A stretch of DNA of 8,188 bases from Anaerolineaceae bacterium (GCA_011620465.1 WOZC01000072.1:7272-15459), one strand, 5' to 3'; shown: positions 1-7,205, counted from the stretch's first letter. Notes: generated from the sequence alone by a model not told the origin. Numbers and translations: made by a program.

Positions 1-1179
1 ACTTATTGCCTGGATTTGTTCGTTTAATTTTTGAGGATCATCCAGTACAGCAAAAGCAGCCAGTCTTTCTATCAGGTTCTCCAATTGACCGCACTTTCGT
101 CCGGAGGCTTCGAGAGCAGCTTGTAACTCCTGCTCTTCTGCCTGGAGGTTTCGAATTTCTCGTTCGAGCGACTGTGCGTGGCTCTGAAGTTGAGATTCCA
201 AGCTGGAGCGCTGGCGTTCCAGGGGCCAAAACAGCTGGGAGAGCTGATCAAGACCTTCCAGTTCTTTACGACTGCTCAGCAATTTCTGGTAAGCGGATTC
301 AATCTGGGCTGCCTGGTCAAGCTTTAATTGATATCCGGCGAGGGTAGTTTGCTTTTCATTTGCCTGCTGCTGCTTGCGCTGCAGGGATTGGCGGGATTTT
401 TCAAGCTGCTGCCTGAGAGTCTCTACTTGTTTGGCTTGGTTGGCAATCAATTGAGCCTGGGCGCGCAAAGCATCCAGCTGAGCCTGGCGGCTGGTGACCT
501 TTTCACGCACCAGTGCCAGGTCGCGCTCCACAAGATCACGGTCATGGTGGAGCCGCTCTTCAGTTTCGATTTCCTCCTGGATGGCAGCGATATCGCGCTC
601 AAGGAGTTTGGCGTCTGCACGTGCCTGGCGGTTTTTGTCATTCGCGGCTTTGCGGAAAACTTCCCATTGGTCCAGTCCAAGGATGGCAGCCAGGATTTCT
701 TTACGCTCAGACGGCTTTTTTGTAGCGAAGGAGTCTGCCTTGCCCTGCAGGAAGAAAGAAGCGTTGACGAAACTCTCATAATCCAGCCGCAGGGTATTGA
801 TGATCTTTGCATCGGTCTCGCGCAGCGTGCGTTCGGTCAGGACCTTCCAGCTTTTGCCGGTTGTTTCAGCGTCTGGTTGTTGGATGAAGAAATCGACCTG
901 GGTGGTTTTCCCACGGGAGTTACTGCGGGTGACACGATAGACCTGGTTTTCGTAAGAAAAGTCGAGGATCACCTCTGCGGTTTTGCTGGCGGTGTTGATG
1001 ATGGCTTCGTTCTGCGCGCGGGCTTTACCGTAGAGCGCGTAAGTGATGGCATCCAGCAAAGAGGATTTTCCGGCGCCGTTAGCCCCGGAGACACAAGCCA
1101 GGTCAAAACCGGTGAAATCGACCTCAACTGGTTCGCGGTAGGAAGTGAAACCCGCCAGGCGCAGTTTAATCGGAATCAT
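1..1179 (-). CDS. sbcC: SbcC/Rad50-type SMC-family ATPase, N-terminal part (runs off the left edge)
   Basis: This is the N-terminal 393 residues of an SMC-like ATPase of the SbcC/Rad50 family, which works with an SbcD/Mre11 nuclease to process DNA ends. The frame is open from the ATG at 1179 to base 1, with no stop. The start reads MIPIKLRLAGFTSY, the usual first strand of the Rad50/SbcC head. A Walker A motif, GANGAGKS, lies at residues 32-39, followed by LLDAITYALYG. The Q-loop region is at about 137-146 (FVNASFFLQG, Gln145), followed by a KPSERKEILAAILGL stretch typical of SbcC. From about residue 175 the sequence is rich in Glu, Lys, Arg, Gln and Leu and reads as a long coiled coil. The zinc hook, Walker B and signature motif would lie beyond the window. 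The start overlaps the end of herA by 14 nt, with GGGGA 6 nt upstream as a plausible ribosome site. This indicates translational coupling as the fourth gene of the operon. The family call is secure; SbcC versus another SMC-like subgroup is less certain. Confidence 0.9.
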   Translation of the reverse strand, partial: MIPIKLRLAGFTSYREPVEVDFTGFDLACVSGANGAGKSSLLDAITYALYGKARAQNEAIINTASKTAEVILDFSYENQVYRVTRSNSRGKTTQVDFFIQQPDAETTGKSWKVLTERTLRETDAKIINTLRLDYESFVNASFFLQGKADSFATKKPSERKEILAAILGLDQWEVFRKAANDKNRQARADAKLLERDIAAIQEEIETEERLHHDRDLVERDLALVREKVTSRQAQLDALRAQAQLIANQAKQVETLRQQLEKSRQSLQRKQQQANEKQTTLAGYQLKLDQAAQIESAYQKLLSSRKELEGLDQLSQLFWPLERQRSSLESQLQSHAQSLEREIRNLQAEEQELQAALEASGRKCGQLENLIERLAAFAVLDDPQKLNEQIQAIS

Positions 1180-2884
1180 CGTCCATCCCCAACAGGCTGT
1201 TAAATTGTTTGGTTGACTGCGGTTTTCGCTCTTCGCCCTTAAGGTCGATCCAGAATTGCTGGTCGTAACGGCGGGAACGGATCGGAATGGGCATGGGCAC
1301 CCCCCAGCCCAGCATGAGCACCTCTTCTTTTGGCTGAAGTTTCGCCAGCATCCCCCTCAATCCGCCCCTGCCGGGCAAGCCTGAAAGTACGGCGTTGATG
1401 TCATCCTCATCACCCAGCGAACCGGAAATGCGCGTACCAAGTTGAGACATGACCTCATCGTAAATTTGGGAGGGGCGCTGGTCAATGATGAGCAGGGTCA
1501 CATAATACTTTCGCATTTCGCGCGCGATAGTGCTGAAAATGGTTTGAGAAGCCATCTCCCGATTGAGCAATTTGTGAGCCTCCTCCACCACGACAACCAG
1601 TGGGCGGGGTTCCGGCCCCTTCTTGCTCTTAAAATTTTCGGTTGACTGCTCCCAGGCATCACGGATCTTGCGGGTGATCAGGTTGGTGACCAGCAGATAA
1701 TCAAGGTCATTATCATATTTGCCAAAGGAGAGCACCACGTGACGTTTGTCTTGAAGGCTGGTGATGATGGCGTCAAGTCCATTACTGGCGGGTGCGTCGG
1801 TCAGGTAAGGACGGTTAAAAAGTCGCCCAAGTTTGCTGCGCAGTGCCTCTGCCGCACCTGGGTGGATGCCGGCTTGACGAGCCCAATAGGCAACGCTGTC
1901 CGGAGCTGGCTCTGTTTTCCCATCTTCGTTCTCAACGATCCCACCTACATTCATTTGCATGAATTTGGTAAACCAATTTTCATGAAATTCGCTTTCCAAC
2001 TTATCCAGAGTAGTGGCAGTGGTCTCTTTTAGGTTGAGGATTTGGGTTAGCTGCAGCACATCTTCTACAGTGATATCGCTGTGACTGATCTCGAGGGTGT
2101 AGTCGGGCTGTTGATTTCCAAATTTAGTGCCCGCTCCCAGCCCGACCAGGCGAACCTTGTCGTTGAATTTTCCTTTCAGCCCAAAGACTGCATCGCCAGT
2201 ATCCGAGGAAGTTGAATCGATCCCATACTCATTATGCATGTCGAAAATGAGGGTGGAGGCGTGATCAGCATGCATCAAGCCAGCCAGGATCATGCGCGCC
2301 AGGAAGGATTTGCCCGACCCAGTGGTGCCGAAAATCCCGGAAGAACGCTGGACGAACTTATCCAGGTTCAGGCAGACAGGATGACCCTGCTCGCGGGTGC
2401 TGCCAACACGGAAAATCTCCTTGTTGTTTTCTTCGCCAAAGATATCGGCGATGTCAGCCTGGTCAGCCAATTTGACTGATGAATGGTGGATGGGAATGGT
2501 TTTGACCGGCATTGGACCAGGATCGTCTGTATGCTCCCTGCGCCAGGCTGGATATTCAGGTGAAATTGGGTCAGGACCTTTATCCTTCATCAAGACAGGC
2601 ATGACTGCCAGGTTGGTGAAAAGGGTTTGCTTATTGAGGTATTCTGCCAGGTGAGGCGCGAAGCGCTGAGAATTCAGCTGGTTGGCGTACAGCTCGTCGA
2701 TGGCGGTCAGGCGCAAATCGGTGACCAGACCATAAAAGCGCCAGTCGTTGCTATCGATCACGACAAAGGCACCTTCCTGGACTTCCTGTGGAGGAATGGT
2801 AAGACGGACATCCAGGTTGGCTTCCAATCCACCGCCGATGACATAGCCAATTGTTGGGTTTTGAGTAGGGTTTTGGTGTTCCAT
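1166..2884 (-). CDS. herA: HerA-type hexameric DNA translocase ATPase
   Basis: This is a 572-residue HerA/FtsK-superfamily ATPase. In archaea HerA forms a hexamer that pumps DNA and stimulates the NurA nuclease. Residues 10-65 form a beta-rich HAS-barrel-like region (GAFVVID, then FYGLVTDLRL). The ATPase core has Walker A GTTGSGKS at 186-193 and the HerA-like DMHNEYG at 215-221. Walker B is LVVVVEEAHKLL at 429-440, with the catalytic Glu pair 434-435. The motif DQRPSQI is at 468-474, and a conserved Gly-rich turn (SGLPGRGG) is near 501-508. The paired Glu plus EEAH fits HerA better than FtsK or VirB4. Start choice: an in-frame GTG at 2893 exists, but its only Shine-Dalgarno-like GGAG is 1 nt away. 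The ATG at 2884 has the same GGAG (2895-2898) 10 nt upstream and begins 1 nt after the previous stop. It is third in the operon after nurA and the barrel protein and overlaps sbcC by 14 nt. The Asp-rich tail (GMDDDSD) overlaps the sbcC start. Confidence 0.93.
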   Translation of the reverse strand: MEHQNPTQNPTIGYVIGGGLEANLDVRLTIPPQEVQEGAFVVIDSNDWRFYGLVTDLRLTAIDELYANQLNSQRFAPHLAEYLNKQTLFTNLAVMPVLMKDKGPDPISPEYPAWRREHTDDPGPMPVKTIPIHHSSVKLADQADIADIFGEENNKEIFRVGSTREQGHPVCLNLDKFVQRSSGIFGTTGSGKSFLARMILAGLMHADHASTLIFDMHNEYGIDSTSSDTGDAVFGLKGKFNDKVRLVGLGAGTKFGNQQPDYTLEISHSDITVEDVLQLTQILNLKETTATTLDKLESEFHENWFTKFMQMNVGGIVENEDGKTEPAPDSVAYWARQAGIHPGAAEALRSKLGRLFNRPYLTDAPASNGLDAIITSLQDKRHVVLSFGKYDNDLDYLLVTNLITRKIRDAWEQSTENFKSKKGPEPRPLVVVVEEAHKLLNREMASQTIFSTIAREMRKYYVTLLIIDQRPSQIYDEVMSQLGTRISGSLGDEDDINAVLSGLPGRGGLRGMLAKLQPKEEVLMLGWGVPMPIPIRSRRYDQQFWIDLKGEERKPQSTKQFNSLLGMDDDSD

Positions 2885-2885
2885 A

Positions 2886-3503
2886 TTATTCACGCTCCAG
2901 ATCGGTCAATACGTCCAACACGCTTGTGAGGCGTTGGTAGTCATCCCGCAGCAGCGTGATCAGTTTTTGACAGGCTTGCTCATACCAGGCGCTGTCATTC
3001 ACAGCTTCATGGGCGCTTTTTGCCTGTCGAAAATGCGCGGCGAGCAGCTCTTCCACCGGTTGGTCGAGCAAGCGCAGGATGTGGCGCAGATAAGCCTGGT
3101 CGTTGAGCGATGTGAAATGGCACAATTCCTCTGCGCTGCAAAGATGCAGTTCGTCCAGGCTGAGGGGCGGGCGGGGCGGGAGGCGATGGGAGATGTTGCC
3201 GTTTTGGGCATAACCGACCGTCAGAACGTGAATTTCAACAGGTAAATTGCGATTGTAGCGGTTATCAGCGGTATATTCGGTGGGAATGCTGACCCCCGAT
3301 ACGAGCTGACGGACAAGGCTGTCATCGTTGATCAGGATATTGGTGATGAGACCGAAAATCTCGCTTTGGTCCTCTAACATGACTTTGACCAGGGCACCCA
3401 GTGCAGGGGTTTCCAGCTCCCGAACGCGGCAGCCGGCGACAAACTGACTGTTCTCCGCTCGCAGAAGTTTTCCGATGGGGATGCTTATTTGTGTTTCGCT
3501 CAT
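2886..3503 (-). CDS. Small HerA-barrel-like protein (205 aa) between nurA and herA, function unknown
   Basis: I do not recognise this as a named family. The 205 residues have no Walker motifs and no evident signal or membrane segment. By eye the first 130 residues parallel the N-terminal domain of the adjacent HerA. Here GALVKV...EIFGLITNILI (36-58) matches HerA GAFVVID...FYGLVTDLRL, and RLPPRPPLSLDELHLCSAEEL (107-127) corresponds to the HerA segment before its ATPase core (PIHHSSVKLADQADI). A proline-rich hinge lies at 109-113. Residues 130-205 look wholly alpha-helical. The ATG overlaps the nurA stop in an ATGA junction, and AAGG lies about 7 nt upstream. The gene ends 1 nt before the preferred herA ATG. 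Its placement suggests that it binds HerA or NurA, for example as an adaptor or barrel subunit; this is inference. A coding reality is very likely given the tight junctions and the family-like pattern. Confidence 0.88.
   Translation of the reverse strand: MSETQISIPIGKLLRAENSQFVAGCRVRELETPALGALVKVMLEDQSEIFGLITNILINDDSLVRQLVSGVSIPTEYTADNRYNRNLPVEIHVLTVGYAQNGNISHRLPPRPPLSLDELHLCSAEELCHFTSLNDQAYLRHILRLLDQPVEELLAAHFRQAKSAHEAVNDSAWYEQACQKLITLLRDDYQRLTSVLDVLTDLERE
2895..2898 (-). promoter_or_regulatory. Ribosome binding site that decides the herA start
   Basis: GGAG lies within the last codons of the preceding gene. It is 10 nt from the ATG at 2884, slightly long but usable, and only 1 nt from the GTG at 2893. 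It therefore supports the ATG as the herA start. Confidence 0.5.
3164..3180 (+). other. Potential G-quadruplex motif inside the small barrel-like gene
   Basis: The plus strand (template strand of the gene) reads GGGGCGGGCGGGGCGGG, four runs of at least three G separated by single C loops. Such single-base-loop motifs are among the most stable predicted quadruplexes. It encodes the Pro-rich hinge PPRPP at residues 109-113 of the 205-residue protein, so codon content alone could explain it. Confidence 0.6.
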
Positions 3504-4657
3504 TTTAGACCTTTCAGGAAATCCTTATTTGACCGGTAGCCAGTAATCTCACTGTCCTGGGGAAATTTGGAAAGGAGCAGGTTTTCGATTTCTTCATATT
3601 CGGCTTGTTTTACTACAGCCAATTCGTGGGCGCGGTGGAGCGAGTAAGGGTAGGGATGCGAATCGAGCACCTGGGCATCAGCGAACAGAGCGGCATGGAT
3701 CAGACCAATTAGCTCTGGTTTTTGCGAGATCCAGTAAGGGATCTCTACCCGCGCCAACCAGGGATGATCTTTGACTGAACTGACATTCAGGTAAAAGAAA
3801 GCAACCCGTAAACGGTCAGCCGCGACGCCCGGGTGTTTGGAGATGATCTCGAACACAGCAGAGCGTTCACCGGGATTGATTCGATTGCCTAACAGGATAC
3901 GATCGCTCACACGATACTTATTCAGTCCAGGAACGGGATTCCCTTCGACTTCTTTGAAAATATCGAGCATATTGTGCAGCATGGTTGAGCCGGGTTTGTC
4001 AATGTAGCCAGCGCTCAGGATGCCTCCCTGCTGCATGTGCTGGTCGAGCTGAAAGACCTCTTTTTGAGCTGCCCGGGCATTCTTGCCCTGGATGTCACTG
4101 CGGTAAAAGAGGTCCAGAGGACCATCCGTGACGGTCAGGACTGGACGGGTAAGCTCCGGGGTGATCTCATCACGGATCAGGATGCGTTCACGCAAGTCGC
4201 GAACCAGGGCAATATCGTCTTCTGTGGCGAAGCTTCCATCTTCACGCAGGATTTCATCATAATCAAGCAATTCCGAAATCAGTTTGATTTCTGGTGGTTG
4301 CCCACTTCCAAAGTTGACGGTCAGAATGCCAACATTGATCAGCCCGAATTGCAGCGAGCGATGCCGGTTTGGTACGATCTGAGAGCCGTCTGCCGTGAGC
4401 AGTGTGAATTCTTTGGGCAAGACAGGCGCAGGGTAGCTTTGAAGTGGGTCTTCCTGAAGTGGTTTGGCAAGGTAAAGGCTGGATTTGCTGCTTTGCGCGA
4501 ACTCTATTATTTGCTGCAGTCGTACTGGGTCGGAAGCTGCCTGGTTGAATAAAGTGATAAGCTGTCCGGCGTTTTTTTTGTTTTCGATCAGCCAATTTTG
4601 AGCTTGTTCGGCGTAATGATTGGCGTTGTTATCGACCGAGGCGTAGTTTAAGGGCAT
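3500..4657 (-). CDS. nurA: NurA-family DNA repair nuclease
   Basis: This is a 385-residue NurA-domain protein. Archaeal NurA is an Mn-dependent 5'-3' exonuclease and single-strand endonuclease that works with HerA in end resection. Visible motifs, numbered from the ATG, are as follows. Motif I is TADGS at 88-92 (Asp90, metal ligand). A second conserved block is LRERILIRDE at 155-164. TDGPLDLF is at 177-184 (Asp178, metal ligand). GYIDKPGS is at 217-224, RVEIPYW at 303-309, and the C-terminal YPYSLHRAHELAVV at 336-349 carries the expected His344. The length fits the family. Start choice: the frame could open at a TTG at 4699, but a perfect TATAAT overlaps that codon. The ATG at 4657 has CCAGGA (4664-4669) 6 nt upstream. 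I therefore take the ATG, which removes 14 residues. It is first gene of the operon and shares a 4-nt ATGA overlap with the next gene. Expression is probably constitutive or damage-linked; no operator is evident. Confidence 0.9.
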   Translation of the reverse strand: MPLNYASVDNNANHYAEQAQNWLIENKKNAGQLITLFNQAASDPVRLQQIIEFAQSSKSSLYLAKPLQEDPLQSYPAPVLPKEFTLLTADGSQIVPNRHRSLQFGLINVGILTVNFGSGQPPEIKLISELLDYDEILREDGSFATEDDIALVRDLRERILIRDEITPELTRPVLTVTDGPLDLFYRSDIQGKNARAAQKEVFQLDQHMQQGGILSAGYIDKPGSTMLHNMLDIFKEVEGNPVPGLNKYRVSDRILLGNRINPGERSAVFEIISKHPGVAADRLRVAFFYLNVSSVKDHPWLARVEIPYWISQKPELIGLIHAALFADAQVLDSHPYPYSLHRAHELAVVKQAEYEEIENLLLSKFPQDSEITGYRSNKDFLKGLK

Positions 4658-4663
4658 GAGATA

Positions 4664-4669
4664 TCCTGG
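4664..4669 (-). promoter_or_regulatory. Ribosome binding site that decides the nurA start
   Basis: On the minus strand CCAGGA ends 6 nt before the ATG at 4657. The upstream TTG at 4699 has no comparable purine-rich site at proper spacing, so this site favours the ATG. Confidence 0.6.
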
Positions 4670-4698
4670 ATAAGTAAGCAGAACTGGATCATAGGTCA

Positions 4699-4728
4699 AT
4701 TATAACTATGAACCGACTCTATTTGGAA
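4699..4728 (-). promoter_or_regulatory. Candidate sigma-70-type promoter of the nurA-herA-sbcC operon
   Basis: A perfect TATAAT is present on the minus strand at 4704-4699. A weak -35 match (TTCCAA, 4728-4723, three of six consensus bases) sits 18 nt upstream. Transcription would start near 4692, leaving about 35 nt of leader before the nurA ATG at 4657. The box overlaps the alternative TTG start, which argues against that start. The -10 box is convincing by sequence; the -35 is poor. Confidence 0.45.
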
Positions 4729-4783
4729 CAAATCAAATTTATTCAGCGTCTATAGGGGGAGAAAGATTTTCAAGGAGAATAAA

Positions 4784-5545
4784 ATGAGAAACAAAACTTT
4801 AACCTATGCAATTCCCGTTTTGTTGCTAGTAACTTTAGTCTTAGGAGCATGTCAATTGGCACCTGCAGCGAATGCCCAAAATACGATAACCCCAGTTGAA
4901 TCCGCTGGAAGTCTGCGCACAATCGCGGTTACCGGAACCGGTGAGGTGATTTTGGTCCCGGATATGGCTTACATCAACGTTGGTATTCATACCGAAGCGG
5001 AAGACGTAACCTCCGCAGTGTCAGCGAACAACCAGCAGGCAGCCGACATTACTGCGGCAATTATATCGATGGGTGTGGAAGAAAAGGATATCCAAACCTC
5101 AAACTTCAACGTTTACTCGATGAACCGCTATGACAACATGTCGAATGTTATCGGTACCACTTATGCTGTAGACAACACCCTCTATCTCGTTGTACGAGAC
5201 CTGACCAAACTGAGCGAAATGTTGGATACCGCTTTAGGCGCAGGCGCAAACCAGATTTATGGGATCAGTTTTGACATCGCTGATCGCAGTGGCGCAATCG
5301 CAAGAGCACGCGACCTGGCAATCCAGGATGCTGGAGCCAAGGCTGCCGCTGCTGCAAACACCGCTGGTGTTGCCCTGGGAAAGATCCACAGCATCAGCAT
5401 CGTCAACACCTCTTATGTTCAACCACTTGCTGGTTATGGTCGCGGTGGTGGCGCGGCAGAGGACACAACCTCAGTACCGATTTCAGCGGGACAGATTGTT
5501 GTAACCGCCAATGCAGATTTAGTTTACGAATTTAGCGATAATTAG
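4784..5545 (+). CDS. SIMPL-domain (DUF541) lipoprotein
   Basis: This is a 253-residue secreted lipoprotein. It begins with a basic n-region (MRNK), a hydrophobic segment at 8-20 and a lipobox LGAC with Cys23, so it should be acylated and anchored outside the cytoplasmic membrane. From about residue 45 to the end it is one SIMPL/DUF541 domain. The typical opening is VTGTGEVILVPDMAYINVGI (49-68), followed by NNQQAADITAAIISMGVEEKDI and a mid-domain Tyr-rich strand (NFNVYSM). The closing PISAGQIVVTANADLVYEF (232-250) is the usual PI-x-G-x-I-x-V ending. A Gly-rich loop (GYGRGGG, 217-223) precedes the last strands. Members include BP26/OMP28-like periplasmic proteins, and their molecular role is not settled. 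The start has an excellent AAGGAG (4772-4777) 6 nt upstream. The gene is transcribed divergently from nurA and ends in a strong intrinsic terminator, so it is probably a single-gene unit unrelated to the repair operon. Confidence 0.93.
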   Translation: MRNKTLTYAIPVLLLVTLVLGACQLAPAANAQNTITPVESAGSLRTIAVTGTGEVILVPDMAYINVGIHTEAEDVTSAVSANNQQAADITAAIISMGVEEKDIQTSNFNVYSMNRYDNMSNVIGTTYAVDNTLYLVVRDLTKLSEMLDTALGAGANQIYGISFDIADRSGAIARARDLAIQDAGAKAAAAANTAGVALGKIHSISIVNTSYVQPLAGYGRGGGAAEDTTSVPISAGQIVVTANADLVYEFSDN

Positions 5546-5586
5546 AAAGCCCCGTTCTGATTATTCCCCTGAATCAGGACTGGCAG

Positions 5587-5614
5587 CCCCCGGAGCGCTC
5601 CGGGGGTTTTTTTT
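5587..5614 (+). terminator. Rho-independent terminator of the SIMPL lipoprotein gene
   Basis: A perfect 20-nt palindrome (CCCCCGGAGCGCTCCGGGGG, 5587-5606) is followed directly by eight T, 42 nt after the stop codon. The stem can form 8-9 G/C-rich pairs with a tiny loop, a classic intrinsic terminator for plus-strand transcription. On the minus strand the palindrome is preceded, not followed, by the T/A tract, so it should not terminate the convergent transporter transcript efficiently. The rest of the 122-nt convergent gap (5546-5667) holds only a weak inverted repeat (CTGATT/AATCAG at 5557-5577). Confidence 0.95.
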
Positions 5615-5667
5615 CTTAAATCCGTTCCGCTTATTTGCAACCTTCTCCATGCAGAGAGTAAGAATAG

Positions 5668-7137
5668 CTATTCGTTTGCAGCAGAGACCGTTGAGAGACC
5701 TTCTTTTGATGGGTTGATCTTGAGGAGGGCGATGGTGGAAAAAAGAAAAAGAAATCCATACAACCCCATCAACACAATGTAACCAGCCCCGTCACCAATC
5801 GGACCACCAATGTAGCCGCCGATCGCGCCGGCACCTGCTCCAGCCAGGTTGGAAATTCCCAGCCAGCGTCCAGCTTCCTTCTGCGGGACCAGTTCAGTCC
5901 CCAACGCCCAGTTGGCTACAAAGAAGATGCCCGACGCGAGCCCAATCAGAATGCCGCCCACATAAATCAAAGACATATTGGGGGTCAGGATGACCAGTAA
6001 GGTCCCAACGGCTGCCAGGATACCGCTGATGAAGATCAGCGGTTTCTTGCCGAATTTGTCGGTCAACCAGCCTGATGGCAAAGAGATCACCAAGATCGAA
6101 ATACCAACAACTAACATCAAGCGGGAAGTAGGTCCGGCAGCGGCAGCGCCCTGGTATTGAGGGAATCTTTCCTGAATGAAATAGAGTACAAAACTGGAGA
6201 GGTTGTTGGCTCCGACCAGGAAAGCCAGACGGTTGACCACCCACCAGGTGAAAGCAGGGCGCTTATTGGCTTCTTTTCCAAGGCTGATGCGGACGGAAAA
6301 GATCACGCCTAATGCAACCGCAATGATCATGCCAACGACCCCAACAATCGATATCATTATGGTCGATTGCACTTCCGGAAGACCCTGTAAGAGGGGCAGC
6401 AGTTTCTTTACACCCCAGCCCACCAGGAGGATGATGGCAGTAAAGGAAAGAGTCATGGCAACGAGCCGACCGATGGCTAGCCAATCAATGGGCTCAGCGG
6501 GACCTTTTTGTGGCGTCTCACGGACGAACATGGTCAGCGCCACACCAACCAGCATGACGACACTGATGAAGATGAGCGCTCCCCAAATGTTCCCGGCACT
6601 GACCATCTTGCTGACGGAAAAGGCGACAATGATCAAAGGCAAAGGAAGCTCGAAAAAGGCTTTTATGGCAGAATAGCGCCCGCGTTGTTCCGTCGGAACC
6701 AGGTCCGGGATCAAACCCTGGGCAGCGCCGTGACCGATATTGGAAGAAACCATCGAGAAAATAATGATCGCGAACAAAGCAGCATACCCAGCCATCCCCT
6801 CCATGGTTCCGGCGATCACACCCAACGTAAGAAAAGCAATCACCTCAAGGATCCCGCTTACCATGATAAATGGGCGGCGCTTGCCCAAGCGGGAAGTGCT
6901 GCGATCGGAAAGCTGCCCTGCCAGGGCTTGTACCAGTAAGGCAACCATTAACGACACCAGGCGGAGATTGCCATAGCTGGTACCCTTGGTCTCGTCCCCG
7001 ACGAATTGTTGGACAAGGAGCGGGACAATAAGAGGCGTAAGGGTTTGAGAGCGAAGCGTGATAGCTAAATAGATTACATTCATGCTGATGGCATCGAACC
7101 ATTTGAGCGGTTTTTTCACTGCAGCTTCTTCTTCCAT
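5668..7137 (-). CDS. MFS transporter with about 14 membrane segments, GPH/SUC-like
   Basis: This is a 489-residue major facilitator superfamily permease of unknown substrate. The cytoplasmic loop after segment 2 carries an MFS motif A of the glycoside-pentoside-hexuronide/sucrose transporter style: GQLSDRSTSRLGKRRP at 74-89. The C-terminal copy is GWLTDKFGKKP at 356-366. I count about six hydrophobic segments up to residue 205. A central pair follows at about 222-247 and 256-282. Six more run from about 296 to 474, giving 14 rather than the standard 12. A conserved GLIPDLVPTEQRGR (141-154) follows segment 4, as in sugar and drug MFS proteins. The start has GGAGG 7 nt upstream. The gene lies 69 nt after priA on the same strand and may use its own extended -10 promoter. 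The 3' end converges on the SIMPL gene. The family call is secure; a sugar or small-solute substrate is only a guess from motif A. Confidence 0.93.
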   Translation of the reverse strand: MEEEAAVKKPLKWFDAISMNVIYLAITLRSQTLTPLIVPLLVQQFVGDETKGTSYGNLRLVSLMVALLVQALAGQLSDRSTSRLGKRRPFIMVSGILEVIAFLTLGVIAGTMEGMAGYAALFAIIIFSMVSSNIGHGAAQGLIPDLVPTEQRGRYSAIKAFFELPLPLIIVAFSVSKMVSAGNIWGALIFISVVMLVGVALTMFVRETPQKGPAEPIDWLAIGRLVAMTLSFTAIILLVGWGVKKLLPLLQGLPEVQSTIMISIVGVVGMIIAVALGVIFSVRISLGKEANKRPAFTWWVVNRLAFLVGANNLSSFVLYFIQERFPQYQGAAAAGPTSRLMLVVGISILVISLPSGWLTDKFGKKPLIFISGILAAVGTLLVILTPNMSLIYVGGILIGLASGIFFVANWALGTELVPQKEAGRWLGISNLAGAGAGAIGGYIGGPIGDGAGYIVLMGLYGFLFLFSTIALLKINPSKEGLSTVSAANE

Positions 7138-7205
7138 AGTTGCTCCTCCATCAGGATAAACGGGAAAGTGCGGGTTTAGTTACAGGCGGGCATTACACCG
7201 GGGGA

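Noticed and set aside
328..1203. Long open frame (291 codons) on the plus strand
   Set aside because: It lies wholly antisense to the clear SbcC/Rad50 head frame. The product shows no recognisable motif; it is a shadow of codon bias on the opposite strand.
4037..4552. Plus-strand open frame of 171 codons
   Set aside because: It is antisense to nurA, where NurA motifs I and III are encoded. It has no ribosome site or family-like features.
1..4657. Anti-phage defence island based on HerA plus nuclease
   Set aside because: HerA does pair with effectors in some defence systems. Here the partner is a canonical NurA with an SbcC gene, the flanks are housekeeping genes, and there is no mobile-element or composition shift. 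A repair operon is the simpler reading.
4701..4756. Promoter for the SIMPL gene (TATAAC at 4701 or TATAGG at 4751)
   Set aside because: Neither -10-like hexamer has a -35 match at acceptable spacing; a promoter must exist in or near this gap, but I cannot place it.
5557..5577. Inverted repeat CTGATT/AATCAG just after the SIMPL stop
   Set aside because: The stem is only 6 bp and A/T-rich, with a 9-nt loop and no T tract. The real terminator is the palindrome at 5587.
6203..6676. Plus-strand open frame of 157 codons rich in Met, Thr and Pro
   Set aside because: This is the complement of membrane-segment codons of the MFS transporter; such composition is typical of an antisense shadow.
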